Positions 16,722 through 25,983 of a stretch of DNA of 64,000 nt are shown piece after piece. The stretch is from NCBI GenBank assembly GCA_051744365.1, contig JBNJCX010000003.1:14716-78715 (forward strand), read 5' to 3'. Within the stretch, counting starts at the first letter, position 1, and every line of letters begins with the position of its first letter. The position numbers and the translations under genes were made by a program. Below the pieces are notes generated by a model. It saw only the letters and a list, made by a program, of their open reading frames with translations, did no database searches and was not told the origin of the DNA. The DNA comes from Gudongella sp051744365 (GTDB taxonomy: Bacteria > Bacillota > Clostridia > Tissierellales > Tissierellaceae).

Positions 16722-18332
16722 TTATTTTTTCTTCTTTTTCTTTTCGCTGGCTCTTTCAATCTTTATCTTCTGACCCTTGATCTTTTTACCATTAAGGCCA
16801 TTCATAACTACATCTGTATAATCTCCTTCAATTTCCATAAAGGTGAACTTGTCGTAGACATCAATGTTTCCGATAAGTTTCTTGCTCAGTCCGGTTTCCT
16901 GGAATATTGCAGAAAGTAAATGTCTTGGACTTATTCCCTGCTCTTTTCCTACATTTACATGAACTCTTGTTGTATTACCTGAAGTCTTTTGTTTTTTGTC
17001 CTTATCCACCATATCAAGTTCCTGATGTTTCTCAATCATCTTGTTTTCTTCAAGATACATCTTTAATAGTGCGCTGGCAATATCAAAGGAGTTGTACTCT
17101 TCCTGAAGAAGGGTGTCTATCATTGATGAATGAGCATTAAGCTCGTCTGACTCAATTCCCTCTCTTATTTTAGCAAGAACAGTATCTGTATGCTGCTCCT
17201 TGATGTCCTTCAAGGTTGGGAGGTCTCTTCTCTCAATTTTTGTTTTGGTATACTTTTGAATGTCCTTGAGCTTGTAGATTTCTCTTCCTGAAACAAAGCT
17301 GAGTGCTGCTCCATCTCTACCTGCCCTTGCAGTTCTGCCAATCCTGTGTACATAATATTCTTCGTCCTGTGGTATGTCGTAGTTAATTACCATATCAACA
17401 TCATCAACGTCCAGTCCTCTGGCGGCAACATCCGTGGCAACAAGAATGTCGATGGCTCCTTTTCTGAACTTGCCCATGACATTATCCCTTTGATTCTGTT
17501 TAAGGTCGCCATGAAGTGCATCCACCGAGTAGCCTCTTGCCTGCAGTTCTCCTGTCAGCTCATCTACTTTCCTCTTTGTGTTGCAGAATACCAATAAAAG
17601 TTTTGGATTGTGTATATCAACTAGTCTGCTTAGAATTTCCGTCTTCATATGCTGCTTAAGTTCAAAATATGCCTGCTCCACGCTTGGAACAGTCATTTCC
17701 TTGTGAACCACTTTGATAAACTCGGGGTCCCTTTGATATCTTTCTGCAAATCTCCTTATTTCTGGTGGCATTGTAGCAGAAAAGAAAATAGTCTGCCTAT
17801 CTTCGTGCAGCTTGTTCATTACCAGCTCGATATCATCTCTGAATCCCATGTCAAACATTTCATCAGCTTCATCAAGTATCATCATACTTACGTTACCCAA
17901 CTTCAATGTCCTTCTGTTTATGTGGTCAATAACCCTTCCAGGTGTCCCTACCACTATCTGTACGCCCTTTTTCAAAGCTTTTATCTGTCTGTCAATAGGT
18001 TGTCCGCCGTATATGGGAAGTATGCTGATCCCTCTCTTGAACTTACCTAGCTTGATTATTTCCTGGGACACCTGTATTGAAAGCTCCCTGGTGGGACATA
18101 GTATCAGTGCCTGCACTGAATTGTCGCTTGCATTGACCTTCTCCAATATGGGAATGCCAAAGGCGGCTGTCTTTCCTGTTCCGGTCTGTGCCTGTCCGAT
18201 TATGTCCTTGCCATCCATTAATATTGGGATGGACTGTGACTGTATCGGGGACGCTTCCTCGAAACCCATGGTTTTTACAGCCCTCTTGATTTCCTCTGAC
18301 AATTGCATTTCTTCAAATCTTAGTTTTTCCAT
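16722..18332 (-). CDS. DEAD-box ATP-dependent RNA helicase
   Basis: A 536-residue helicase with all main motifs in order: SPIQSQSIPIL (Q), AQTGTGKTAAF (I), PTRELSIQV (Ia), GTPGR (Ib), DEAD (II), SAT (III), ARGLDV (V) and HRIGRTAR (VI). The C-terminal 75 residues form a DbpA-type RNA-binding domain (HVNVGKEQGISPRHLLSAI ... KKIKGQKIKIER) ending in six lysines. It is of the DeaD/CshA/DbpA kind, acting in ribosome assembly or RNA turnover. A likely promoter, TTGCTT (18391-18396) and TATACT (18368-18373) 17 bases apart on the minus strand, precedes it, with AGGAGG before the ATG. Confidence 0.92.
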   Translation of the reverse strand: MEKLRFEEMQLSEEIKRAVKTMGFEEASPIQSQSIPILMDGKDIIGQAQTGTGKTAAFGIPILEKVNASDNSVQALILCPTRELSIQVSQEIIKLGKFKRGISILPIYGGQPIDRQIKALKKGVQIVVGTPGRVIDHINRRTLKLGNVSMMILDEADEMFDMGFRDDIELVMNKLHEDRQTIFFSATMPPEIRRFAERYQRDPEFIKVVHKEMTVPSVEQAYFELKQHMKTEILSRLVDIHNPKLLLVFCNTKRKVDELTGELQARGYSVDALHGDLKQNQRDNVMGKFRKGAIDILVATDVAARGLDVDDVDMVINYDIPQDEEYYVHRIGRTARAGRDGAALSFVSGREIYKLKDIQKYTKTKIERRDLPTLKDIKEQHTDTVLAKIREGIESDELNAHSSMIDTLLQEEYNSFDIASALLKMYLEENKMIEKHQELDMVDKDKKQKTSGNTTRVHVNVGKEQGISPRHLLSAIFQETGLSKKLIGNIDVYDKFTFMEIEGDYTDVVMNGLNGKKIKGQKIKIERASEKKKKKK

Positions 18333-18367
18333 TAAAATAAATTTCCTCCTTGTTGTTAACCTTAATA

Positions 18368-18396
18368 AGTATACATGGTATAGGACAAAAAAGCAA
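18368..18396 (-). promoter_or_regulatory. Candidate sigma-A promoter of the helicase gene
   Basis: On the minus strand TTGCTT (18396-18391) and TATACT (18373-18368) are separated by 17 bases. This leaves a leader of about 30 bases before the ATG at 18332. Confidence 0.55.
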
Positions 18397-18461
18397 ATCT
18401 ACTTTTTAAGTTCTTTTAATAATTAACCATACATTGTTGTATTACAACTTTCCCAATAGTC

Positions 18462-18734
18462 TTACTTTTGTTCCCAACTGGCTTCTGCCTCAGTTTCCAT
18501 CTTTTCAAGCCGCGTATAGTAATCTGGAAATTCGTTTAGGTGTGCTAATGCTATTTTCGCTGTTAACAATGGATCATCATTGGTCACATTCGTAAGAGAA
18601 TCTATAGTCCCATGTTCAAGCTCCACATTCATTCCATTACAAAATTCTTTCACGTCAAATTTCTTCCAAGCAATTCCTAGTTTCTCACCATATTCGCGCG
18701 CTTCTTCCGTCGTAAATTTTTTTCTTGCCTGCAT
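18462..18734 (-). CDS. DUF5661 family protein
   Basis: A 90-residue soluble protein that resembles the DUF5661 family: RKKFTTEEAREYGEKLGIAW at the start, then FDVKEFCNGMNVELEHGT and KIALAHLNEFPDYYTRL. These proteins are small and helical and have no known function. AAGGAGATG precedes the ATG. It sits between arginase and the helicase gene with no clear link to either. Confidence 0.75.
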   Translation of the reverse strand: MQARKKFTTEEAREYGEKLGIAWKKFDVKEFCNGMNVELEHGTIDSLTNVTNDDPLLTAKIALAHLNEFPDYYTRLEKMETEAEASWEQK

Positions 18735-18787
18735 TAAACTTCATCTCCTTTCTACAATGATTCAGATATATAATTTGTACCTACAAT

Positions 18788-19699
18788 CTAAATAAGCCAT
18801 TCTCCCATCAGTGAGCCAATAAGTGTCACAGCTGCCTGAGCAGTCTGGTTTTTATTATCCATTAGCGGATTTACCTCCACAAACTCGGCACTTACCATCT
18901 TTCCGGACTGTGCGACCATTTCAAGCCCAAGATTGCTCTCCCTGAATGTCAGCCCTCCAGGCACCCTGGTTCCGGTTCCCTGGACATATGCCGGATCAAG
19001 GCTGTCCACATCAAAGCTTACATGGAAGCCATCTGTTCCATCAGTGGCTATCTTGATTGCCTTCTCCATAACCTCAGCCATGCCCCACTTATCAATTTCA
19101 TGCATGGTTAAGACTGTTATGCCTAGTTCCTTCAAAACCCTTCTCTCACCTAAATCCAAGTCACGGCATCCAACAAAGACAACATTTCTTGGGTCTATCT
19201 TTTTTTCAGCTCCTCCTATTCCCGTCAACTTCTTATGACCAATGCCAAGGCTTACTGCCATGGGCATACCATGTATATTACCTGAAGGAGATGTCTCCCC
19301 AGTATTCATATCGCCGTGAGCATCAAACCAAATTACACCAAGGTTCTTTTTATGCTGTAAAACGCCTGCTATTGTTCCAATTGCTATACTATGGTCTCCA
19401 CCGAGTACCAGTGGGAAATTTCCGGTTTTCATCTCCTGATCCACCATTTTACAAAGCTCCACATTTACCCTGGCAACCTCTTCCAGGTTTTTGAGGTTTG
19501 TTCCAGGAGTGATGGAAACAGCCTTTCTGTCTGCAACGATATCACCCTTGTCATCTACCTCGTATCCAATTTTTTCAAGTCTCTCAACAACTCCTGCATA
19601 CCTCATGGCCGCAGGGCCAAGACTTCCCCCATCCGTTCCGGCTGCAAGATCCATTGCCACACCTATAAGTGACAGCTTGCCATTGATTGATGGTTTCAT
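18788..19699 (-). CDS. rocF: Arginase (ureohydrolase family)
   Basis: A 303-residue ureohydrolase. The dimanganese-binding motifs are all present: GGDHSIAIG, WFDAHGDMN and SFDVDSLDP, followed by EFVEVNP. LSLIGVAMDLAAGTDGGSLGP at the start and NIHGMPMAVSLG (residues contacting arginine) favour arginase over agmatinase. It hydrolyses arginine to ornithine and urea. It is divergent from an ABC-F gene; between them is an AT-rich tract (19818-19860) with TTGAATATTTTTATA-like sequence that might hold an ArgR half-site, but the match is weak. Confidence 0.88.
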   Translation of the reverse strand: MKPSINGKLSLIGVAMDLAAGTDGGSLGPAAMRYAGVVERLEKIGYEVDDKGDIVADRKAVSITPGTNLKNLEEVARVNVELCKMVDQEMKTGNFPLVLGGDHSIAIGTIAGVLQHKKNLGVIWFDAHGDMNTGETSPSGNIHGMPMAVSLGIGHKKLTGIGGAEKKIDPRNVVFVGCRDLDLGERRVLKELGITVLTMHEIDKWGMAEVMEKAIKIATDGTDGFHVSFDVDSLDPAYVQGTGTRVPGGLTFRESNLGLEMVAQSGKMVSAEFVEVNPLMDNKNQTAQAAVTLIGSLMGEWLI

Positions 19700-19899
19700 A
19701 TTAAACCTCCTTGTAATTTAGTTGTTTAACAGTGAATCAAATTCCATTTGAATTGTCAACAATACTATACCCTCGACAGCCTTTCTGTAAACCCGAGAGG
19801 TTTCTTCTGCCAAGACTATTGAATATTTTTATAAAAATACGAATTTTTTATAAAAATCATGTTATAATCATCTGAGTATTGATCTGAAAGGAGTATGTA

Positions 19900-21456
19900 A
19901 TGAGTATTTTAACAGTAAAGAATTTAAATCATAGCTTTGGCGGACGGGAGATTTTAAAGGATGTAAACTTTCGTCTTCTCAAAGGCGAACACGTTGGACT
20001 GATAGGTGCCAATGGAGAAGGAAAGTCATCCTTTATGAATATAATTACAGGAAAGCTGGAACCGGACGAAGGTCAGATAGAATGGTCCAAGCGTGTTAGG
20101 GTAGGATATCTGGACCAGCATGCCACTCTTGAAAAGGGTATGACAATAAAGGACATCCTCAAGAATGCATTCAAATATCTTTTTGACCTTGAAGAAGAGA
20201 TGCAGAGCATGTATATGAGCATGGGAGATGCCAATGAAAAAGAGCTCAGTGAAATGCTTGAAGATGTTGGTACCATACAGGATACCCTCGACCACAATGA
20301 CTTCTATATTACGGATGCAAAAATCGATGATGTTTCAAGGGGACTTGGGCTTACGGACATCGGTCTTGAAAAGGAGGTACAGCAGCTGAGCGGTGGGCAG
20401 AGATCCAAGGTACTCTTGGCAAAGCTCCTTCTGGAAAAACCGGATATACTGATGCTGGATGAGCCTACCAACTATCTTGACGAAGAGCATATTGAATGGC
20501 TTAGAAGATACCTTAATAAATACGAAAATGCCTTTCTTCTTATTTCCCATGACATACCCTTCCTCAATAGCGTAATCAATCTTATATATCATGTTGAAGA
20601 CCAGGACTTAAGCCGATATGTTGGAAATTATGACGACTTCCAGAAGGTATACGAGGCAAAAAAATCACAGCTTGAGGCTGCATATAAAAAGCAGCAGCAG
20701 GAAATTGCTGGCCTTGAGGACTTTATTCAAAGAAACAAAGCAAGGGTAGCAACAAGGAATATGGCCATGTCCAGGCAGAAGAAGCTTGATAAGATGGATC
20801 TTATTGAATTGTCAAAGGAAAAACCAAAGCCACGGTTCCAATTTAAAGAAGGCAGGACAGCCGGAAAAGAAATTTTCAAAACAGAGAATCTGGTAATCGG
20901 TTATGAGGAACCTCTAACAAAAACTCTGAACCTGCTAATGGAGAGGGGACAGAAAATTGCTCTTACAGGGGCAAACGGTCTTGGAAAAACTGCACTTCTC
21001 AAATCAATTCTGGGCCTTGTTCCAGCATATTCCGGTGAGGTTGAGCTGGGGCAGAACCTTGAAATCGGTTATTTTGAACAGGAATCATCTGCAAATAACA
21101 GCAACACATGTATAGAGGAAATGTGGCAAATGTACCCCGGATGGACCCAGTTTGAAATAAGGGCAGCACTGGCTCAGTGCGGGCTGATGACAAAGCACAT
21201 TGAGTCAAAGGTCATGGTTCTAAGCGGTGGTGAGCAGGCAAAGGTGAGATTGTGCAAGGTCATGAACAAGGAAACAAATATCCTCCTTCTTGATGAGCCT
21301 ACAAATCATCTGGACGTAGACGCCAGGGAAGAATTGATAAGAACCCTGAAAAATTACAAAGGAGGAATCCTCCTTATATCCCACGACCCAGACTTTTATA
21401 ATGAAGTGGCAACTCAGGTCTGGAACTGCGAAGGATGGACCACGAAAATATTTTAA
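19900..21456 (+). CDS. ABC-F family ATP-binding protein (YkpA/YbiT-like)
   Basis: A 518-residue protein with two ABC ATPase domains and no membrane helices. Domain 1 has Walker A GANGEGKSS, signature LSGGQRSKV and Walker B LMLDEPTNYLDE; domain 2 has GANGLGKTA, LSGGEQAKV and LLLDEPTNHLDV. The linker (about 230-300) is charged and helical, as in ABC-F translation factors that enter the ribosomal E site. Order and length are closest to YkpA/YbiT types, not to the antibiotic-resistance members, but resistance cannot be ruled out. TATAAT (19863-19868) and GAAAGGAG precede the ATG. Confidence 0.9.
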   Translation: MSILTVKNLNHSFGGREILKDVNFRLLKGEHVGLIGANGEGKSSFMNIITGKLEPDEGQIEWSKRVRVGYLDQHATLEKGMTIKDILKNAFKYLFDLEEEMQSMYMSMGDANEKELSEMLEDVGTIQDTLDHNDFYITDAKIDDVSRGLGLTDIGLEKEVQQLSGGQRSKVLLAKLLLEKPDILMLDEPTNYLDEEHIEWLRRYLNKYENAFLLISHDIPFLNSVINLIYHVEDQDLSRYVGNYDDFQKVYEAKKSQLEAAYKKQQQEIAGLEDFIQRNKARVATRNMAMSRQKKLDKMDLIELSKEKPKPRFQFKEGRTAGKEIFKTENLVIGYEEPLTKTLNLLMERGQKIALTGANGLGKTALLKSILGLVPAYSGEVELGQNLEIGYFEQESSANNSNTCIEEMWQMYPGWTQFEIRAALAQCGLMTKHIESKVMVLSGGEQAKVRLCKVMNKETNILLLDEPTNHLDVDAREELIRTLKNYKGGILLISHDPDFYNEVATQVWNCEGWTTKIF

Positions 21457-21480
21457 ACCGGAGATTTCTCCGGTTTAATT
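21455..21480. terminator. Bidirectional terminator between ABC-F gene and msrB
   Basis: AAACCGGAGA (21455-21464) and TCTCCGGTTT (21467-21476) form a perfect stem, followed by AATTTTT on the plus strand. Confidence 0.82.
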
Positions 21481-21481
21481 T

Positions 21482-21931
21482 TTAAAACATATCCAAATAT
21501 TCTCCATAGCCCTCTTCTTCCAGTTTATCCTTTGGAATAAACTTAAGAGATGCACCGTTTATGCAATATCTTAATCCTCCCTTTTCCTTTGGACCATCCG
21601 AGAATAGATGACCTAGATGCGAATCCCCTTGGGCACTTCTCACTTCTGTTCTTATCATCATATGGCTCAGATCTTTTTTTTCTTTTATGTGTTCACTTTC
21701 CAATGGCTTAGTGAAACTTGGCCATCCACAACCTGCATCAAACTTATCCTCTGATGAAAACAGAGGCTCCCCTGTAACTATATCAACGTATATTCCTTCT
21801 TCATAATGTTTGTCATATTCACTTGTAAAAGGTCTCTCAGTCTCATTTTCCTGGGTAACTTTGTATGAAATTTCACTAAGTTTTGTTTTCAGTTCTTCCT
21901 TTGATGGCTTGTTATAACTCTTTTTGCTCAA
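21482..21931 (-). CDS. msrB: Peptide methionine-R-sulfoxide reductase MsrB
   Basis: A 149-residue MsrB enzyme that reduces the R form of methionine sulfoxide in proteins. Motifs are CGWPSF, RSAQGDSHLGHLFSDGP and LRYCINGASLKF, the last with the catalytic Cys. The zinc-binding CxxC pairs found in many MsrB proteins are absent. The start is taken as the TTG at 21931 because AGGAGGTG lies just upstream; the longer frame has no such site and no homology. Confidence 0.92.
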   Translation of the reverse strand: MSKKSYNKPSKEELKTKLSEISYKVTQENETERPFTSEYDKHYEEGIYVDIVTGEPLFSSEDKFDAGCGWPSFTKPLESEHIKEKKDLSHMMIRTEVRSAQGDSHLGHLFSDGPKEKGGLRYCINGASLKFIPKDKLEEEGYGEYLDMF

Positions 21932-22123
21932 TATTTCCACCTCCTGATTAAGTGTATACCCATTTTTTCTGAAAATACAAGTTTGAATATTCTGACATTG
22001 CAGAATCCTTATCATTCTATGCAAATGTTTTCTTCCCGGATTTTACACGTTTCCAGGTGTTCAGCGATGGTATTTATGAGTCTAAAGCCCTTCGTATACA
22101 CATTTTGACAGCTAAAAAAAATG

Positions 22124-22153
22124 TTGACACATACTAAACCCATGGTATATAAT
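22124..22153 (+). promoter_or_regulatory. Sigma-A promoter of the GNAT genes
   Basis: TTGACA (22124-22129) and TATAAT (22148-22153) with an 18-base spacer, 68 bases before the first GNAT start codon. Both hexamers match the consensus exactly. Confidence 0.75.
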
Positions 22154-22220
22154 GGACTTACAACTTGTCAAGAGGTTGCAGGTTGTCGGTTGAAAGGATA
22201 GCAGAAAGGAGGGCATATAT

Positions 22221-22958
22221 ATGGTGCTAGGAAAAGGTAGTTTGATGAAAAACAAGCATACCCGCATGGAGCTTGAAGAATATAAGATGAAGTTATTGGG
22301 AAAAGATAGACTTAGAGAGGTCATTGATCTTCAGCAACATGTATATGATAATCTACCAAACAAGGATGTCCTTTATATAGATTCCTACGAAGACATGCTA
22401 TCAGATATGGAGGAAGGGGCAAAAGTAATCGGAGTTCTCAACAGCAGAGACCGGGTTATAGCTTATAGATACATTGCTTTCCCTGGAATGGATGATAGAA
22501 ATATGGGTTATGATATTGGATTGAACCCAGAGGAGCTGGATAGGGTTGTACATCTTGAAACTACGGTTGTGGATCCGAAATATAGGGGCAACGACCTTCA
22601 AAACCTTACCTTGGTAGCAGCAAAAAAAATGGTTCAGGAAGAAAACTATCAGCATTTTCTCTGTACGGTTTCACCATATAATTTTTTTAGCCTATACAAT
22701 ATTATGAAAAACGGACTTAAAATAAAAGCCCTGAAAAAGAAATACGGTTCATCTGAGGATGGAGATGAGGGTCTATGGAGATTTATTCTCCACAGCGATA
22801 TGAAAAAGCAAATCCTCAATCCCGTTGACTTGGTAATATCTACATGGGCTAATCTGGAAATGCAAAGAGATCTTATTGAGCAGGGATATATTGGCCATGA
22901 AATTCACAAGGAAAGCCAGCAACTTAATTACGCTAAATTTGAAGAAGCCAAAATATAG
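22221..22958 (+). CDS. GNAT-fold N-acetyltransferase, tandem copy 1
   Basis: A 245-residue protein of the GNAT type. The core has an ETTVVDPKYRGNDLQNLTL segment, which corresponds to the acetyl-CoA-binding strand and R-x-x-G loop, and a CTVSPYNFFSLYNIMKNGLKI segment. It shares about half its residues with the next gene, so the two are paralogues from a local duplication. The substrate is unknown. GGAGGGC precedes the ATG. A terminator follows it. Confidence 0.7.
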   Translation: MVLGKGSLMKNKHTRMELEEYKMKLLGKDRLREVIDLQQHVYDNLPNKDVLYIDSYEDMLSDMEEGAKVIGVLNSRDRVIAYRYIAFPGMDDRNMGYDIGLNPEELDRVVHLETTVVDPKYRGNDLQNLTLVAAKKMVQEENYQHFLCTVSPYNFFSLYNIMKNGLKIKALKKKYGSSEDGDEGLWRFILHSDMKKQILNPVDLVISTWANLEMQRDLIEQGYIGHEIHKESQQLNYAKFEEAKI

Positions 22959-22994
22959 AGCTCACCTACGGGTAATTCTGAGGGGGGCTTTTTT
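22959..22994 (+). terminator. Terminator between the two GNAT genes
   Basis: AGCTCACCT (22959-22967) pairs with AGGGGGGCT (22981-22989) with one mismatch and one G-U pair; a run of six T ends the structure. Confidence 0.65.
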
Positions 22995-23042
22995 AGACAT
23001 GCTTCTTATTTTAAGCATATATGATATGAATGGAGTGATTTG

Positions 23043-23789
23043 ATGATACTGTCACAAGGACAACTCATAAGGGAGAGACACGGTTCGCAGGAGATGGAGG
23101 ACTACCAGGCAAAGCTTGTTTCCTATGAGGCGCTGCATGATATGGTGGGCCTTATCCAAAGGGTCTATGATGCACTGCCAAACAAGGAGGTCTTGTTTGT
23201 GGACTCCTATGAAGATATGAAGAATGACATCGATGAAGGTGCCAAAATAATTGGGATATACGGAAGCGAAAACCAGATGATAGCTTACCGCTACGTGAGC
23301 TTCCCTGGGCTTCAGGAAAGAAATCTGGGTTATGACCTGAGCCTCCAGAAGGACGAACTCCACAAGGTTTGTCAGCTTGAAACCACTGTTGTTGATCCTC
23401 CCTACAGAGGAAACAACCTGCAATATATGACTCTCACTCTTATGAAGCCAATTGTAGAATCCGAAGGCTATGAGCATATGGCCTGCACAATTTCACCCTA
23501 TAATTATTTCAGTGTCAACAATATTATGAGACATGGTCTGAAAATCAAGGCTCTGAAAAAGAAATACGGTACTCTCCCCGACAACAGCGATGGAATCTGG
23601 CGATATATCCTCCATGGAAGAGTTGATGAGGATACAAGTGTACCGGTTGAAAAAATGGTCAATGTTCCAATGACAATGATAAAGAAGCAAAAGGAACTTT
23701 TGGAAATGGGCTTTATCGGCCATAGGCTCCACAGGGATCAGTCATTGGATTATGTTCAGTACTCCTCCTTACTAGAAAACTCCAGGTAG
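23043..23789 (+). CDS. GNAT-fold N-acetyltransferase, tandem copy 2
   Basis: A 248-residue paralogue of the preceding protein. Shared blocks include LPNKEVLFVDSYEDM, DEGAKIIGIYGS, LETTVVDPPYRGNNLQ, CTISPYNYFSVNNIM and GLKIKALKKKYG. The tails differ. GGAGTG is seven bases ahead of the ATG at 23043; a TTG at 23040 in frame is a second option. The pair may act on related substrates. It is followed at once by a long terminator. Confidence 0.7.
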   Translation: MILSQGQLIRERHGSQEMEDYQAKLVSYEALHDMVGLIQRVYDALPNKEVLFVDSYEDMKNDIDEGAKIIGIYGSENQMIAYRYVSFPGLQERNLGYDLSLQKDELHKVCQLETTVVDPPYRGNNLQYMTLTLMKPIVESEGYEHMACTISPYNYFSVNNIMRHGLKIKALKKKYGTLPDNSDGIWRYILHGRVDEDTSVPVEKMVNVPMTMIKKQKELLEMGFIGHRLHRDQSLDYVQYSSLLENSR

Positions 23790-23806
23790 TTTACCTGGAG
23801 TTTTCT
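23774..23806 (+). terminator. Terminator after GNAT copy 2
   Basis: A 15-base perfect stem (23774-23788 with 23792-23806) around CTCCAGGTA/TACCTGGAG with a 3-base loop. The GNAT stop codon lies at the loop. It also works in the reverse direction for the small minus-strand gene. Confidence 0.88.
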
Positions 23807-23829
23807 ATATTGACATACTCTTACCCTTT

Positions 23830-23994
23830 TCAACGAGTCATTTTTTTCCCGAATATTAAAGAAAGTACAAAAAGTACCAGGAAAACGAAGAATAGAATCT
23901 TTGCTATTTCTGTAGCTGCACCTGCTATGCCACCAAAGCCCAATACTGCAGCGACCAAAGCCACTACTATAAATATAATCGACCATCTTAACAC
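23830..23994 (-). CDS. Small DUF1328 (YtjA-type) membrane protein
   Basis: A 54-residue protein starting at a GTG at 23994 with GGAGTGAT upstream. The sequence opens LRWSIIFIVVALVAAVLGFG, then GGIAGAATEIAKILFFVFLV, which is the two-helix DUF1328 pattern. These tiny membrane proteins are widespread, often stress-linked, and of unknown role. The frame is shorter than common cut-offs and is overlapped by longer shadow frames. Confidence 0.85.
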   Translation of the reverse strand: MLRWSIIFIVVALVAAVLGFGGIAGAATEIAKILFFVFLVLFVLSLIFGKKMTR

Positions 23995-24073
23995 AACTAT
24001 CACTCCTTCTATTTATGTATCGGGATATTCATTATTTATCGAGATACCTGTTATCTTTATTCCCAAAAATTGG

Positions 24074-24108
24074 AGTTTTGAAACAAAAGCCGGGACATCT
24101 GTCCCGGC
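24074..24108 (-). terminator. Terminator at the end of the Mo/W cofactor gene block
   Basis: GCCGGGAC (24089-24096) and GTCCCGGC (24101-24108) form an 8-base GC-rich stem; TTTTGTTTC follows on the minus strand. It closes the long minus-strand block that starts near 39.6 kb. Confidence 0.8.
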
Positions 24109-25010
24109 TAGTCCAGTATCTCTATTGTGTCCCCTGGTCTTATTATTCCATCTTTGAGAACCTTTGTAAATATACCTTCCTTTGGCATTACACACTTGCC
24201 AACGGTTTTTGAAATTGCACATCCCGAATGGCATTCCTTTCCTATTTGAGTTACTTCATGAAGGGTCTCACCAATTCTCATCTTGGTTCCTACAGGTAAA
24301 TCATAGAGAATAATTCCCTCTGTGGTTATATTTTCAGCAAAATTTCCGTACTTGAGGTTCTCAGTTCCTGCTGCTTTCATCTTCTGGAAGCTTTCCCTTC
24401 CAAGAAGGCTTACTTGCCTATGCCAGTTGCCACTGTGGGCATCTCCATCTAAACCATGGTTTACACGGAATTCTCCTTTATCAACGGGAGTTTTCACAAC
24501 GCCCTTTTCATCAGATGTATTAACTGACAAAACTTTTCCCGTTCCGGTTCTCCTGAAGGTCCCCGACTTTCCACCAGTTTTCTCCATAAGCTTTATCTCC
24601 TCTATTGTCATCTCCTTGTCCATTGCCTTGCACATATCGTATATGGTCAGGGCTGCAATACTGACAGCTGAAAGAGCTTCCATTTCAACTCCCGTTTTAC
24701 CGGTTGTTTTTACCTGGGCCTTGATTTCTACCGTTTCATCTCCTACGTGAAAGGTAATATCTGCCCCTGTCAGGAAAATATTATGGCACATGGGTATCAG
24801 GTCGCTTGTCCTCTTTGCTCCCATTATTCCCGCAACCTGGGCAACGCTTAAAACGTCCCCTTTTTTCACGAGACCGTCCTTTATTCGACTGGCAGTCTCC
24901 TTTTTCATTCTTATTCTCCCATAGGCAATGGCTGTCCTTTTGGTATCTTCTTTTTCTCCAACCTGTACCATATGTGCCCTGCCTTCTTCATTGAAGTGAG
25001 TAAGCTCCAT
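24108..25010 (-). CDS. moaC: MoaC-MOSC fusion, molybdenum cofactor biosynthesis
   Basis: A 300-residue fusion. Residues 1-157 are MoaC, which forms cyclic pyranopterin monophosphate from the MoaA product: THFNEEGRAHMVQV, IPMCHNIFLTGADI and TGVEMEALSAVS are family marks. Residues about 158-300 are a MOSC domain (GKVLSVNTSDEKG, HGLDGDAHSG, CHSGCAISKTVGKC), a sulfur-carrier fold tied to molybdenum enzymes. It is the last gene of the tup-moe-moa block and starts 4 bases after moaA. Confidence 0.92.
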   Translation of the reverse strand: MELTHFNEEGRAHMVQVGEKEDTKRTAIAYGRIRMKKETASRIKDGLVKKGDVLSVAQVAGIMGAKRTSDLIPMCHNIFLTGADITFHVGDETVEIKAQVKTTGKTGVEMEALSAVSIAALTIYDMCKAMDKEMTIEEIKLMEKTGGKSGTFRRTGTGKVLSVNTSDEKGVVKTPVDKGEFRVNHGLDGDAHSGNWHRQVSLLGRESFQKMKAAGTENLKYGNFAENITTEGIILYDLPVGTKMRIGETLHEVTQIGKECHSGCAISKTVGKCVMPKEGIFTKVLKDGIIRPGDTIEILD

Positions 25011-25013
25011 TTT

Positions 25014-25973
25014 CTAGCCTCCAATCTGATTCATATTTCTGATTATATATTCTTCATTTTCAAGATGGTGCTCTTCCTCTTTTGTGAGAATGGCATCTCT
25101 TATTGTCCTTTCAAGATCTCCTCCTTCACGGAGTACCTTCCGGAGGTCTATTTCACGATTTGAGTGAAGGCACAGCTTAAGCTTTCCAGTCGCTGTCAGT
25201 CTCACCCTGTTGCAGTTTGTACAGAATTTACAGGATATGGGGTTGATAAGTCCTACCTTTCCCTGACCATCAAGTAGCCTATAGTAAGTTGCAGGTGAAG
25301 ATGGATCCTCCCTTTCTATGGGTTCAAGCTCTGAGACTCTTATTAATATCTCTTCGTTTGAAAGAAACATTGATTTTGCAAAGCCCGAGGCTTCTCCTAT
25401 GGGCATAAGCTCAATAAACCTCACATCCATACTGCCGTCTCTCGTCAATTCCACTAAATCAGATATTTCATTATCATTGAATCCACCTATAAGTACAGTA
25501 TTTATCTTAATGGGCTTTATCCCCTTCTTCCTTGCGTGTTTAATTCCTGATAGAACCCTGTTTATATCTCCACCACGAGTGATTCTTCTGTATTTTTCAG
25601 CATCCAAGGTATCTAGACTTACATTCAATCTTTTGACTCCGGCATCCACCAGCTCATCGAGATAATCATCCAGAAGAATGCCATTTGTAGTTAGTGTAAC
25701 TTCCTTTACTCCTGGGAGAGCATTTACCTTTTTAATCAGGTCAACAGCTCCAAATCTAACAAGGGGTTCTCCACCTGTAAATCTAATTTTATCTATTCCA
25801 ACATCTACGAATATTTTTGCAATTAGGTACAGTTCTTCAAGGCTGAGCATATCGCAATGGGGAATCTTGTTTTTGATTCCATCCTCTGGCATACAGTACT
25901 CACACCTCAGATTGCAACGATCTGTAAGGGATATTCTCAAATAATTGATTTCTCTTCCAAAGCTATCTCTCAT
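25014..25973 (-). CDS. moaA: GTP 3',8-cyclase MoaA
   Basis: A 319-residue radical SAM enzyme that starts molybdopterin synthesis from GTP. The N-terminal cluster motif is CNLRCEYC; the second cluster is bound by CKFCTNCNRVRLTATGKLKLC. The protein ends in Gly-Gly, which is needed in this family. KIRFTGGEPLVR is the SAM-binding GGEP. It lies between moeA2 and the moaC fusion and has a weak AGGA site, which fits translational coupling. Confidence 0.95.
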   Translation of the reverse strand: MRDSFGREINYLRISLTDRCNLRCEYCMPEDGIKNKIPHCDMLSLEELYLIAKIFVDVGIDKIRFTGGEPLVRFGAVDLIKKVNALPGVKEVTLTTNGILLDDYLDELVDAGVKRLNVSLDTLDAEKYRRITRGGDINRVLSGIKHARKKGIKPIKINTVLIGGFNDNEISDLVELTRDGSMDVRFIELMPIGEASGFAKSMFLSNEEILIRVSELEPIEREDPSSPATYYRLLDGQGKVGLINPISCKFCTNCNRVRLTATGKLKLCLHSNREIDLRKVLREGGDLERTIRDAILTKEEEHHLENEEYIIRNMNQIGG

Positions 25974-25983
25974 ATTATCAGTC

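Noticed and set aside
19800..19868. ArgR box between arginase and the ABC-F gene
   Set aside because: Only one TGAATA-like half-site in an AT-rich tract; too weak to call.
23756..23986. 76-codon minus-strand frame
   Set aside because: A different frame over the same bases gives the real DUF1328 protein with a proper ribosome site.
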